Assembly: GCA_958430865.1 (NCBI GenBank)
Contig: CAUDNR010004411.1
Span: 29,342-93,341 of the forward strand
Source: Entrophospora sp. SA101
Taxonomy: Eukaryota; Glomeromycota; Glomeromycetes; Entrophosporales; Entrophosporaceae
Direction of reading: 5' to 3'
Length of the DNA: 64,000 bases
Part shown: positions 11,133 to 22,888 of the stretch, piece after piece
Layout of the letters: the number at the start of each line of letters is the position of its first letter
Position numbering within the stretch: position 1 is the stretch's first letter
The notes under the pieces: generated by a model
The model's database searches: none
Told to the model about the DNA's origin: nothing
What the model saw: the letters and a program-made list of their open reading frames with translations, nothing else
Position numbers and translations under genes: made by a program

Positions 11133-12627
11133 ATGTCATATGTTAAATTATTATCACCAGAAAGGAAGGAATTTGTATATAAAATTAACAATGAAATGTA
11201 TAATAATGCAACAGCTAACTCTGATAAAGAAGGTAGAAAAGATTATTTTTTTTCATTAATCAAAAAAAACAAGGAGCTTTCTGAAAATGAAAAAGAATTT
11301 TGTAAAGAAATGTTTGTTTATGAGGTTGAATTAAGAAATGCAAGATATAAAGAGGGAAAACAAAAAGAATGTAACAAGTGTAAATTGATAAGATACTCTG
11401 ATAAATTCTGTGAAGGTTGCATCAGTTTACAATTACAGAATCTTTTCATTACCTGGACATCTGGAAATAGCATAATTGATGATTTTATTCAACAATGTCA
11501 AATGAAATCACCTTTGCCAGGCTATATTTTAGAATGGATACCTTTTGAGCAATTTAAAAATGTAACAAAGTTAACTGAAGTTGGGTTTAGTTCAGTTTAT
11601 ACTGCTGAATGGGAAAGAGGAAGAACAATTGATTATGATGAAAATAAAAAGGAATTTAGTTATTTTGGAATGCAAATTGTGATGTTAAAAAGTTTAAATG
11701 ATTCAAGTAATCCAGGAAAAGGCTTTTTTGATGAGGTTGGTAGTTGTAATTTAAAATAATATTGTATATACTGTATTATATTATAATACTAATTGATTTT
11801 ATATTCAATTTCAGGCAATGAATTATTGTAAAATTAAGTCAGGGATGATTCTTCAATGCTATGGTATAACTAAATTCCCAGACAATGGAAATTATGCAAT
11901 GATTTCAAGTTATTATCCAGATAGAAGTTTAGGGAGCTATTTACAAAAAAATCATTTAAATTTAACATTAAAAGACAGAATTTTAATCTTTAGGTATTTA
12001 TGTAATGCACTATATAATATACATATGAAAGATTTAATCCATTGTGATTTACATAGTGGTAATATACTTGTACAAGGAGGAGATTGTTATATTATAGATT
12101 TAGGATTATGTGGACCAGTTGATGATGAAAAATCATCAGATAAAGTCTATGAAATTGTATCATATGTTGCACCTGAGTTACTTAGAGGTGAAAAGAACAC
12201 AAAAGAATCAGATATATATAGCATTGGGATGTTAATGTGGGAAATATTTGCAGGTCATCCACCATTTGATGATAGAGCTCATGATCATCATTTAATTTTT
12301 GATATATGTGAAGAAGGTTTACGACCACCAATATTACCTGGAATGCCTGATGATTATGTGCAAATGATGCAGAGGTGTTGGGATACACATCCATCAAAAA
12401 GACCAACCATTCTAGAGCTTTTTCTTTTCGCTGATGATAAACTAAAAGAAGTTTATGATAATGGTGTCAATGGTATTGTTTCACAACAAGTACACAAATC
12501 ACATCCAGATGCACACCATACAAGCAGAATATTAGATGAAGAGATTGCTAAATCAAAAGGTTTTGAAAGTTATACAAGTAGTGATAATTCATTAAATAAT
12601 CTTGACTTTAGCTCTTTTCTTAAATAA
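11133..12627 (+). CDS. protein kinase with N-terminal Cys4 motif
   Basis: Two exons, 11133-11735 and 11815-12627, with one 79-bp GT..AG intron, give 471 residues. It should phosphorylate proteins on Ser/Thr or Tyr; the target is unknown. The N-terminal third holds a Cys4 motif (C80-x2-C83, C93-x2-C96), probably a small zinc ribbon. The kinase domain follows: Gly-rich loop EVGFSSVYTAEW (149-160), Lys186 in VMLK, HCDLHSGN with Asp279, DLG in place of DFG (Asp296), APE at 320-322, and DIYSIGMLMWEIFAGHPPF. All catalytic residues are present, so it looks active. The C-terminal tail (QQVHKSHP onward) is shared with the orphan copy at 5277. This layout is typical of the hugely expanded kinase family of Rhizophagus. 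The start is the first ATG of an uninterrupted frame. Biological role unknown. Confidence 0.92.
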
Positions 12628-13500
12628 AAATTTCATTATTAATTAATTGAAATTACTAACTATCAATTAATTATCACCAACAATACTTTTTATTTACATT
12701 AGTGTAAATGTTCAAATAATCATCACAATTATTTAAAAACATTCAGATATTTATTGTTCAAAAGTTATCTTTATTTGTTTGAATTTTACTTCTTTAAATA
12801 ATAAAAATACAATTCTTTAAAATATAAATATAAATCATAAGAAAATAAATAAATATATAATATATATTGTATGGAAGCTTATAGACTTCCCGGAAAGTAT
12901 GATCATAATTTAAAGATAACTTCTTTGATTATAAATAATATAAATAAAATAATAATATGATTATATTCCCCACAATATAACATAACAATATAATATCCAC
13001 ATTTCTTAATAAAAATAATAACGATAACAATAATATATGTATAATTCTTTAACAAAAATCCCGATTGCCAATTAACTTTAATTAACGATAAAAAAAAAAA
13101 TAATTCCTCTGATTACCAAATATGGTAATAAAATTAATTGCCATTTGTGTGACATATTATTTCGAGGATTGTTACAATTAGATTTCTAGTAGTCGAAAGA
13201 ATCATTTGGGGCATGTTGCAACAAAACCAGACAAAGTGAACATTTGACATCATTCAGGCATCAGGCTTAAGATTCTATCTTTGTCAACCTTTTAATCATT
13301 CAATATCATAATACAAGATAATCGCAGTAATCAAGCCAAAATAACCTACAATTCACTTTTTATTTTTTTTATCTCACACTCTCTGCTTGCTTTAATTATT
13401 GAATTTTTTTTTGTTTTTTTTTTTTTTGAAATAATAATAATACAAATCCACTTCTCATTAAAACTCATTAACCCGCTAATATAGGTTCCTTTTCCAACTG
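12628..13500. other. gene-free stretch
   Basis: The 3' flank of the kinase gene and A+T-rich spacer. TTGGGGCATGTTGCAACAAA near 13207-13226 resembles a phrase just upstream of the broken transposon gene at 8328, so it is probably a dispersed repeat or a transposon end. No gene seen. Confidence 0.4.
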
Positions 13501-13507
13501 ACCCTTA

Positions 13508-15745
13508 TCACCCAATCACCATACCAAGATCTTGCATGAGCTGATGATAACTACCAGATAGCTGATAACCTTGTGTGTTTTGCGGAGTTGAATGATTCCT
13601 GGCTTGTCCAGCATTGGTTGAGTTGATAAGCAGGCCCATCACATTGCAAGATCCATTCTCTGATTGTTTTCCCACTGCATCCAAACTTATCATAACTGGC
13701 AAATTTAAGGTTAAGTATAGTGTTCAGATCTGAGATGATGTTCAGAGCTTCTGCCTTTCAAACATTGACTGATCTGTATGGTGATAACAATGACTTCACC
13801 ACCAGTTTAATGTTGATGAAATTAATTCTAATGAATTTCCACTCTAATATGATCATAATTGTTGTTGCTGGCATCCTGGAGATTTAGAAGGTTTTGGCGA
13901 CCTTGAACTCAATTTTTGTTTGCAGCAGCACGGATTCTTGAGAAGTATATAGTAGAAACTATCTCAATGGTTTTCCTCAGACTTGCTTGTAAGGTCATCA
14001 TCACCAACATCATGCTCACTCACCAAATGTCTGTAGTAACCCAAGAGAACTAAGATATCACCAGTTGATACAACCTGCTGCAGAGCTTTCACAACATCAT
14101 CAACATTGAGCTTGTAATGGTCAAGAACAGCTTCAACAAAATGTTGAGCAACTATGAGATTAGGGATCTGCAGCAGCTTTTCAGGTGTTTTTTTTTACAA
14201 AAGTGAGACTTCCAACATGAAGCACAAAGCTCAACCATGCTGATCTACTTCTGGTGATATCTTTATCAAGTTTGAAAGACTAAACATGTCTCAAAATTGT
14301 TCATATGGAATCTGAGCACACCAAGAATCAGCAGAGATCTGCTCAAAAATACTTGTGGCAACACAAGAGGAGGCAAACACACAAAGCAGTCATTCAGATA
14401 CTTCTGAATTGGAAGGATGATCTGGTGGAATTTCTCGTTCATGTATACATTGAAGATACTTGAGACATGTGTTGGTATTGAAAACAGACAGAACATCACC
14501 ATATTGAAAGAAACGGTAGTTGCCAAACTGCTTTTTCATGATTTTGAAATGTCTTTGACCTTGGTTTCCTCTGATCCACACATCATTGGTACCCACAGGG
14601 CCTTGAGCACATCTTCATTAGTAAAGCCGCACAATCCAGAGAGACTTTTCTTGTATGTGACATTGGTGATGATATTGAAACCACTGTAAAATCAGCCATC
14701 AAAAGTGGAGAAACACCAGTGATGAAACACCTACTGATCTCATTTGTTGTCATGCATGCTTTCGCCTGTGCCCAGAAACCTTTTAACAATGATTGGGATT
14801 CATTCCAGGTACTACCATCATTCAGATCCAAGTATTCATTGCTGAAAGCATCATATTCATCAACCAGAAGATAGATTCCCTTCACATTGTTGGTGTTTCC
14901 TGAATGATCCAAACACAGTTTTCAAGTCTAGAAATAGCATTGTCAGGTTTGATAAAATCTTGTGTTAGTTGCTCACTTGATTTGTCATCCAAATGCAATG
15001 CATATGTTGAATAAAATCACTTGATTGCATTGTTAATCATATCATTAAGCGTGATCACTGTGACTTGGAAGTCATGAGAGTGATTAAGATCAGCAAAATT
15101 GAAAGTCAACACAAGGTATTGACTTGAGCAGATTTTTCCAGCTTTGACATCTTCATTGATCACAAGGTCTTTAAAAAGCTCATCGTAGTGTTTTTTGTGT
15201 TCAATCCCATGGAAATGGGCCAGCATACTGAGAGTCAGTGATTTTCCAAACCGGCATGGTTGCAGGAAAAATTATAACTGGATCTTTGAAATAGCTGAGT
15301 GTTGATATGTATTGAGTTCTGTCAAAATATGCATATTTGGGATCAGCATGAAGCATGCCAAAATTGCTCAGCACATTGACAGGGAAGTATTGAAATATGG
15401 TAGAATTAATGGCAAGTGTAGACGCCTTGTAATCTAGTGTATAGTGAATTATGTGAGATTTTTTCGGAATGGGTCCATCTAAATTGAGATTTTAAAAAAG
15501 TCACTGAATATACATAGTATCATGGTTTTGAAAACAAAATATTTGGTTATTATCATTTTACCTTCATCTGCTTGTATTTTTACATTGTTTTTATCAGGCT
15601 GGATATCCTAAGCACAAAGAATGATTGTACTAAATACACAAATTCAAATGTGTGATGAAATAGAATATCAGTTCTCACATACTGCAAGTGCAACATCAGA
15701 AATAGTCCTCTTGGTGATTGAGTGATCACCTCTTTTTCTTTTTGT
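13508..15745 (-). pseudogene. decayed AAA-ATPase-like (Crinkler-type) gene
   Basis: Minus-strand pieces appear in family order. The 5' part includes SITKRTISDVALA, then DIQPDKNNVKIQADE, then KKSHIIHYTLDYKAS, separated by plausible short introns. Next come FDRTQYISTLSYFKDPVIIF, a frame change, PCRFGKSLTLSMLAHFHG (P-loop-like GKS, near 15210-15262), GIYLLVDEYDAFSNEYLD (Walker B, near 14850-14890), ISRCFITGVSPLLMADF, and VFNTNTCLKYLQ near 14450-14490. This is the AAA-ATPase-like family (PF09820 type) that is heavily amplified in Rhizophagus and often forms Crinkler-like effector proteins. At least four frame changes or stops separate the blocks, so it is a pseudogene. The 3' part (13508-14260) is too decayed to align with confidence. 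A dispersed repeat sits just upstream at 15795-15839. Confidence 0.75.
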
Positions 15746-15794
15746 TCATTTGGTGTTTTTTTTTTTAAGAAAAAAATGTTAGTTTATCTACATA

Positions 15795-15839
15795 ACTAGA
15801 GTAATGACAAGTGGCAGGCAATAACCACCACCATCCTTA
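15795..15839. repeat. dispersed 45-bp repeat, copy 1
   Basis: The sequence begins ACTAGAGTAATGACAAGTGG and ends ACCACCACCATCCTTA. A second copy with about 85% identity lies at 42264-42307. Both copies are in the same orientation and lie upstream of minus-strand genes. Function unknown; it could be part of a transposon or a shared 5' region of a gene family. Confidence 0.75.
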
Positions 15840-15989
15840 TTCTTAAAACCCATATGTATTTTTAGTCTCTTTTCTCAATCTCTTTTTTTTAATTGCGTTT
15901 TTTCATCATTTTTTAAATTTTTAAAAAGAAAAAAGAAGTTTGTGATTTGATTGATGTGTACAATTAATTATTTATCCTATTGGTTTTTT

Positions 15990-16075
15990 TTTTTTGGGCA
16001 GGACAGATGCAAATTGATTGATTTTTTTTTTTTGGAAAACAAAAAACAATTTATTTTTTGACAGAGTCCAAGGTA
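15990..16075. repeat. dispersed repeat, copy 1 (GACAGAGTCCAAG)
   Basis: This segment has GGCAGGACAGATGCAAATT, a T run, GGAAAAC, then CAATTTATTTTTTGACAGAG and TCCAAG. The reverse complement of 47912-47985 has the same blocks in the same order. The copies have diverged mostly in homopolymer length. It lies at the 5' end of the decayed coiled-coil gene and may be the leader or promoter region of a gene family. Confidence 0.55.
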
Positions 16076-16777
16076 AAAAAATAGAACAGGAACAAATTGA
16101 GGAAGTCATAGCAACTGGTGAAAAATGAAGTAAAGCTCAAGCAGAAGACATAAAAGAAAAAACAAGAAACTCAAGAGTGATAGTAAAAAGATTTCTCATC
16201 TAGAAGCCTGAGTTAAAAAGTTGGAGGAAGAATCAAGTCAAAAGAGCAAAAAAAATAGAAAAACTAAGCAAGCAATTAACTGATAATGAAACACAAAATG
16301 AAAATCTAAAGAATTCATTCTACTTAGATAATAGACCTTTACCTGCTTTACCTGTAGTTATCAACTGAACAGAACATTTTTAAGCAATTAAAAACAAAAG
16401 CAAAAGTTAAGTTCCAAAAATTACAAAGATTAATCAAAAAGGAAAAATTTCACAACCAAGAAATGATTGCTCAAGTAGAAGTCAAGTCTAAATAAAGAGT
16501 AAATTGCAATGAGAGAACTGGAATACACAGTTTTAGAATTGGAAAAAGAAAGTAAAAAAACTTGTGATTTTTGCTCTAAATTTGAAAACAAAAATAATAA
16601 ATCTGTTCACCAAATAAGATCTTGTAGCAAAGTAACTGGAGAATGAATTTCAGATGACATGGTTTGTGAAAGATGTGAAGAAAAGTATTGGGATGATGAA
16701 TTGTCAAAGTGCAATAGATGTGGTAGATTGCAAACTAAGTTAGATTTTGATATTGTTAATGGTAAGAATGTTGTATT
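16076..16777 (+). pseudogene. decayed coiled-coil / double zinc-ribbon gene
   Basis: Plus-strand fragments in several frames are rich in Lys, Glu and Gln with heptad character (KLSKQLTDNETQNENLKNSF, then KVKFQKLQRLIKKEKFHNQE). They are followed by TCDFCSKFENKNN and, after a stop, VCERCEEKYW and CNRCGRLQTKLDF. The tail therefore has C-x2-C pairs like a treble-clef or zinc-ribbon domain. Multiple stops and frame changes make it non-functional. It is interrupted at about 16777 by the truncated end of the Ty3/gypsy element, which reads on the other strand. The original function is not recognised. Confidence 0.5.
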
Positions 16778-18203
16778 TCTAGAATATCATCAATTCTTGG
16801 TAAAGGATAAGAATCCTTCTTGGTCTTTTTATTTAAGTCTCTATAATCTACACAGAACCGTAAGTCTCCTCCTTTCTTTTCTACTACTACAACTCCTGAG
16901 GCATACTCACTATTTGATTCACGAATGAATCCCGCGTCTAACATTCTTTGTATTTCTTCTTGGATAAACTTCCTTCTATCAGGAGATACTCTTCTTGGTT
17001 GATGTCTAATTGGCCTTGAGTCAGTTAAGTCTATACTATGATAAGCCATGTTGGTTCTTCCAATGTTGGACTTCTCCCAAGCAAATATATCATGGTACTT
17101 ATACAACAAATCGGAGAGTTGTTGAGTTTGTTCTTCGTCAAGTTCTTTTCCAACATCAATTGCAAATTGGTCTATTTCTTCCTCTGGTTCTACCTTTAGA
17201 TTGTAAGCTTGTATCCTTTCCTCCCAGTTGCATCTACATCTTTTTGCATAATTGTTTGCACCATTTGCATCGAAAATGATTATGATGGTCTTCTTCTCCA
17301 CATTCGCATGGGTAGTGTCTTCCCCGAAATATGTGCTACTCCTCCCTCATAGTCGTAAGTGGTCTTTCAACTTTTTCCATTGTGAGATTGTATGCATCTA
17401 TGATTCCTGGGTATGTGTCATCATTATAATTGGTGTCTTCTTCTTTAGTTTCTTCTTTAGTTTCTTCTTTAGTTTCTTCTTCGGTTTCTTCTTTGGTTTC
17501 TTCTTCATATCTTATTACCATTGGGGACGTTTTTCTGGAGTGTTGTTCCGACACGAATACTTCTAATTCTCCATCTGAATCTGAGCTTTCATATTCTGAC
17601 GAATCAGATTCATTATCTTCTTCTTCTGATGGTAATTCTTCTCCATACTTATGTGCCACTTCTACAGTTGCTTTTTGATCATCCAGTAGAATGTTAATTT
17701 CGAATCACTCCAATTCACTACAGCATTTACTTTGGATAACCAATCATTCCCTAAGATAGCATTATAAGCGTTTGCTTCTGTTACGATTGCTGATAATGGA
17801 ATTGTTATTCCTCCAATGGTTAATGGTAAGTCATCTACTTCTCCCAAAGGTGAAGTTTTTTGTCCATTTACATTGATGATTACAACAGATGATTTTCGCG
17901 GAATTTTTACTCCTAACTTATCTAACAATCATTTGGAAGTATACTTCCTGCTGCTCCACTATCTATAATTATAGGAAAGCTTCCTCCATTGATACTTGCT
18001 TTGCAGTACATTGCAGTTGATCTTATTTCGGCATTTAATTGTTCAGCCTGCGGTGTTGTTTTCTTAACTCTTCTTGTTTGTGGGGTTCGTAAACTCCTAG
18101 ACAATTCCGATGTCAATTTTGGTGCTGCTTGGAATAATTGCCCGAAGGTAATATCAGCTTTCTGCTTCTTGATATCGGTTACCACTGAGTATGGTTGTAT
18201 CAA
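16778..18203 (-). pseudogene. retrotransposon pol: protease and partial reverse transcriptase
   Basis: The protease part has ASINGGSFPIIIDSGAAGS (D-S-G active-site motif, near 17950-18000) and later AYNAILGNDWLSKVNAVVNW (17720-17780). The frame breaks just after ILPND by one base. A Glu/Lys-rich linker with repeated EETKEE units follows (17430-17510). RT begins in another frame and contains NMAYHSIDLTDSRPIRHQPR, FIQEEIQRMLDAGFIRESNS, GVVVVEKKGGDLRFCVDYRD and DSYPLPRID. The YxDD catalytic box lies beyond the truncation and is absent. At least two frameshifts are present, so no functional polyprotein can be made. Confidence 0.88.
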
Positions 18204-18566
18204 ATTCGAAATTGGTGGTTGTGCTGTATTTCTCTTTTTCCTGGGCGTTTTTCTTAGTCTTTTTCTTTACTTCCTTTGATCCTTCATTATTTTGTGGTTT
18301 AGGTTCCTTTCTTCGTCTAGAGTCACTTCCATCTGATTGTATATCCATTGCTACACCTGTTCCTTCCTCGGTAATCTTTTGCTTTTTTGTTTCCACAGGT
18401 AACATTAACTTCACTGTATTACCTACAACCATATCCGCCAACATTGATTGTTGCTGAGTATTATTATTGGTATTCCGATTATTGGTATTACTACTGTTAT
18501 TATTATTGTTTCTGGTCGCATTATTGTTACCACTATTATTATTATTGTTCCAATTATTGTTACGAC

Positions 18567-20124
18567 TATTATTGTTGTTGTTGTTTCCTTCCATTATTAC
18601 CATTATTGTTTTGTGGACAGTCTTTGCTTTAGTGTCCTAATTCTTGACAACGATAACATCTGACTCCTATGTTTCCACCATTATTACTATTGCCATTATT
18701 ATTGCTGTTATTACTATTAGAGAGTTGTGGACAATTCGGTTTTATATGACCCTGTTGTTTACAGTTGTAGCATGTTACCGGTGAACGGTTTTCACCATTT
18801 TGGAACCTTGGTCTTTGCTGGACATTATTATTTCCTTTTATTAGGTTAATCAGTTGATCAATTAGCCCTTGTAGTGGTTGGTTCACCCCTTGATTCATTC
18901 CTGGAATGTTAGGCATGAATTGTTCTGCTGAATATACCGACAAGGTTCCTCCTCTAGAATATGTCATCTCATAAGTCTTGGCTCTATCTATTGCATCTTA
19001 GATAGTGTCGGGTAAGAATGGACTTACTGCTATGGATAATTCTGGTTGTAACCTTTCCATGAACATTCTTGCTTTGATTCTATGTGGATAGTTGTTTCCC
19101 CCATGTTCAATTCTCCTGAACAATTCATATATGTGTGCTGCGAAAGCATCTACTGTCTCTCCAGGTAATTGTCTTCGTTTTTCTAATTCAGCTGCCCAAA
19201 CTTCTTCCATGGCTCTAGTTCTATATCTAGTTTGGAAATTCGGAACAAAGCTTGCTGCAATTGTAGCAGCATTATGAGCATCATTCCAACGGTCTATATT
19301 TCCTCCGACTTGAGTCCACTATGTAGCAGCTCCTCCTTTTAGTCTTGGCACTGTTACTGTTAGCCTTCTATCATTGGCTACTCTATTCGTTATAAAGGCT
19401 TGTTCCATTTTTTCCAACCATGTGATTGGGTCTTGGTCTCCTCCATAGTATTCTGGGTACTTAACATTATTCAATTCGGTCACAGCAGGTTGTGGTGGCA
19501 CTATTGCATTTACCGCTTGAGTTATTGCAGTTGCCAAGTTTTGTTGATTCATTTGTATTAGACTGTTGTTGGTGGTTAGGCTGATTAAAAAGTTGGTCGA
19601 AACCAAATGTTGATTCGTCTGAGTTACTGTCTGTATCGCTATCTGAGTTTGAATCACTAACTATTGTTGAGTCACTACTTTCACTAGGGTTATCTTCTTC
19701 TATTGTAGGTTCCGGAGAACTTCGTCTAATACTATACTAAAATGGTGAGTTCCTCTAGCTGCTAAAAAGTAATCCTGGGCTATTTTATTTAAACTTCTTG
19801 GGTATACTCTGTATCTAACACTAATTAATAATACTCTGACGAGTTGTATTAGTTGAACTGGACCTGTTCTAGTAATATCTGTTCAAAAGTGGTTACTGTT
19901 TCTGAAGTGCACTCTATCGCTTGATGTGTTTCTTGTACCCAATCCCAAAAGATTAGAAATTGTGGTGAGAAATTCCGATTTATAGAGTGACAAATGGAAC
20001 AAGATATATCTTTATGTGCTTGTGATATATCCCTTACGTGGGTGTATTGTCGTTGTACTTGGTTATGGATCCTTGTGTTTTCCTGGATGATTTGGATTGT
20101 TTCTTCGCTAGGATCTATGTTCAT
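18567..20124 (-). pseudogene. retrotransposon gag with zinc knuckles
   Basis: From about 20124 the frame gives an N-terminal segment (MNIDPSEETIQIIQENTRIH). Then comes a capsid-like region with VKYPEYYGGDQDPITWLEKM, RAMEEVWAAELEKRRQLPGE and FAAHIYELFRRIEHGGNN. Two CCHC knuckles follow: CYNCKQQGHIKPNC is complete, and CYRCQELGH-stop-SKDC has a TAA inside. In-frame stops at 19319-19321 (TAG), 18998-19000 (TAA) and 18629-18631 (TAA) interrupt an otherwise continuous frame. An Asn-rich spacer follows with a frame change. Confidence 0.88.
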
Positions 20125-20275
20125 TCAATTAATCCTCGTAAGGATCTCAAAAGGTAATAGAAAAAAAAAATAAAATAAAAGTAATAAAAAGAATAATAAA
20201 ATGTAAAAAGAATTCGAAGGAATCCGTAGATTCAATTAAGATTTCTGATTTTTATATCTTCTTTGGTGTAAGTTT

Positions 20276-20292
20276 CCACACAACTCGCACCA
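20276..20292 (-). other. candidate primer-binding site
   Basis: On the minus strand TGGTGCGAGTTGTGTGG starts immediately after the hairpin and upstream of gag. LTR elements prime on the CCA end of a tRNA, so a PBS starts with TGG. The matching tRNA was not identified. Confidence 0.5.
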
Positions 20293-20293
20293 A

Positions 20294-20340
20294 GTTGTCA
20301 CCGATTAAATTTGGGAGAGCGTATTTTAATTGGTGACAAC
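20294..20340. repeat. 16-bp inverted repeat (hairpin) at the LTR/leader junction
   Basis: Left arm GTTGTCACCGATTAAA (20294-20309) and right arm TTTAATTGGTGACAAC (20325-20340) pair in 15 of 16 positions with a 15-base loop. It sits next to the PBS-like site, at or near the 3' end of the 5' LTR. Confidence 0.75.
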
Positions 20341-20345
20341 AATTA

Positions 20346-22888
20346 TTTTTGTTTTGTGTGGATCAGAATGAATAGGTTATCAACGAATTGATTTTGGTAT
20401 TAGCGAATAATTTTGGTTAAAGAGGATAAAATTTTATTTAAATAAAATATTACTATTTTATTTATTTAGTTTTATTTAGTCGAAACCAATTAACTTATGA
20501 CAAAGTTATTAACAAAGTTATTACAAAGTTATTACAAAGTTTTCCTTAGTCGAAACTAATTTATTAACTTATTTCTAAGTTAATTTTATTATGAAACTTT
20601 AAGACAAAGTTATTTTACAAGCAAGTCGAATTTGAGCTTCTTTTATACAATTAAATTAATTAATAACAACTTCATTGCAATCTAACATTCTAACCGCGAC
20701 GCTAATTTCTAAACAAAGCTAACTAATTTTGATGTTATACGAATAAAAATAAAAATGTAAATAGATATGAATAAAATAAAATAAGAAATAAAATATAAGG
20801 AATAAATAAATGTAGATATAAAAAATAAAGATAAAGTAAAAATAGAAATAAAAAGATTTGGTTCGGAATTAGGGTATTTCGACTAACAATTTAGCGTTAA
20901 ATCCTAATTCTGGTAACAATATGACCAAACTTTGCTGAATGGCATAATGGCACAGCAATTCTTCCAAGCACCACAGAAAAAAATCCTTTATACCACTTTG
21001 TGTATTATTCTTTTTACATATACATTTATTTATGTATTCAAATATATATAAATGCAATTATTCTTCTAATGTCTTATAAGCAAACCTATTAGTTGTATAT
21101 AATAATTAATTAAAACCAAGGGAAAAAAAATTTACACAAAAAATTTAAATAAAGGTCTATTTAAAATTATACATAGTCTATTCAGATCCCATAATATGTA
21201 ACAATAGGGTTCAGAATGAATATAAAATCCAAAATCATACAAATATTAATGTGTTGATAAGAAAGGAGAGATAGTTGGCAATCCCCTCGATAAGGACGGA
21301 ATTGGGGTTCAACCCTTCTATCAACACATTTAGTGTTTATTAAGGCATAGTCAATCCCTTCAGGGTGCGACATCTAAAACAATTTTTTTGTTCATATAAT
21401 AAAAATTTTCAAGTTGATTTGATACCACAACAAAACTTATTATTTATGTTTCCCATTATGAATATTTCTTTGAAAAGATCTAGTTACCAAGCCTGTGCAT
21501 TTAGTATTTGTTTCTTACAATTCCAATATTTTGTAATACTGCATACACTAAGCCTTTTATTAATACTTTTTTAATATTAAAAAACGTTTCAATTGTAGCA
21601 ATTATTTTGCTAATATCTTTTGAGGTTCGTGTTTATTGGTAATTTGATTTTCCTGATAAATCTCATAAAGAACCCTAAATTGACAAAAAAGATCAATTCC
21701 CATCTTTTTAACTAATATTAATATAGTTAAAAAAATTGTTATCAAAAGTGGGACTTTCAAAGTTTCCAAGTTTCTAAATTTCTAAATAATTTCTTTTAAG
21801 TTATTATCAATTGTGATCACTTATGAATTTTCTTATAATAAACGAAGAGATAACTTCAATTTTAATTTATTATTGGAAGGTAATAATATTCGAAAAGATT
21901 GGCTGTTATTCCAAATTAGTTAGAGGCAATAAAGAAAGCTTGATCTTTAGCAAAGTCATAAGTAATCTTTAGATGTATGTTACCGAACTATATATTTTAA
22001 ATAACATTAATATCTTGTGTATGATAATAATAAACTTGTAACTTTTTGTCTTGAATTTTTTCAATTCAAGTAAGATCAAAAATATCTAATTTAAATTACT
22101 GATTCTGATTTTGATGGATGGTGATGAAAATATGGAATTTCTACTTTTAAAGAATATTTCATCAAAAATTGTAAAAGATCAGTAAAAAGTGAAAAAAAAA
22201 TGTGTTGTGTTAAACATGAATTGCCAAAATGTAATTATGATGATTGTTAACAGATTTGGGGCTAAACCCTGTTTGAGTAAATTTAGTTCTAAAATAGCAT
22301 GCCTAAGAATATTTATATAACTAACGTAACATATTTTTTGAATTTGATTGGTCAAAAGCCTGCTTTTTTAGAAAGGTTCAATCTGCTTGAACTCTAAAAC
22401 TGGATCTGGCAAGCAATTTAACATCCCTAGTTTCAAACCATGTGGTAAATTATTGAATAGTTATTGATCAGTTGATATTACTAACATCAATCAGATGGCA
22501 TTGAATATAGTTTGTCTCTTAAAACTTCTGGTACTATATATGGTAGTCTCCAATTATATTATTTTTCATTTGAAGATGATGCTTTATCAGATGCCCTATG
22601 AAAAAAAACCGCCTGAATATATATATATGACATAAAACAGTATGAAACATATAGAATTCACCATGTGTACAAAAAGTATGGGAATCCAATACTATTACGG
22701 AAATAGTACTGAATCGGTTACAATAACCATGAGTGGTTGAGATAACCAGAGAGACAACTACTGGTTGTGAATAAAATCTTCCTTTATTAAATATTAAACA
22801 AACTATATAGTCTTTTTTACTAGACAATGGCAAATGTTAAATATTTTATTCTCTCTTTAGAAATCAATAATGAAATAATGCTCTTGGA
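20346..22888. other. gene-free stretch, probable LTR remnant then spacer
   Basis: 20346-21080 is probably the 5' LTR of the gypsy element plus flank; a short direct repeat of ACAAAGTTATT occurs near 20500-20540. Beyond it I see A+T-rich spacer and the 3' flank of the trehalose gene. No coding region is supported. Confidence 0.4.

Larger units (their letters stand above)
16778..20345 (-). mobile_element. dead, truncated Ty3/gypsy-type LTR retrotransposon
   Basis: Reading on the minus strand, in order: a 5' leader with a primer-binding-site-like stretch, gag with CCHC zinc knuckles, an aspartic protease, an acidic linker, and reverse transcriptase. The RT stops abruptly after YPLPRIDDIL near 16778; the rest of RT, RNase H, integrase and the 3' LTR are missing. 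Several stops and frameshifts show it is inactive. The order PR-RT and the RT sequence fit Ty3/gypsy (Metaviridae-like). It lies inside, or abuts, an older decayed gene at 16076-16777. The 5' LTR probably occupies part of 20341-21080 but cannot be delimited without its partner. Confidence 0.9.

Noticed and set aside
17252..18663. Several plus-strand open frames over the gypsy element
   Set aside because: They mirror the Asn- and Glu-rich retrotransposon frames on the minus strand and contain no domain.
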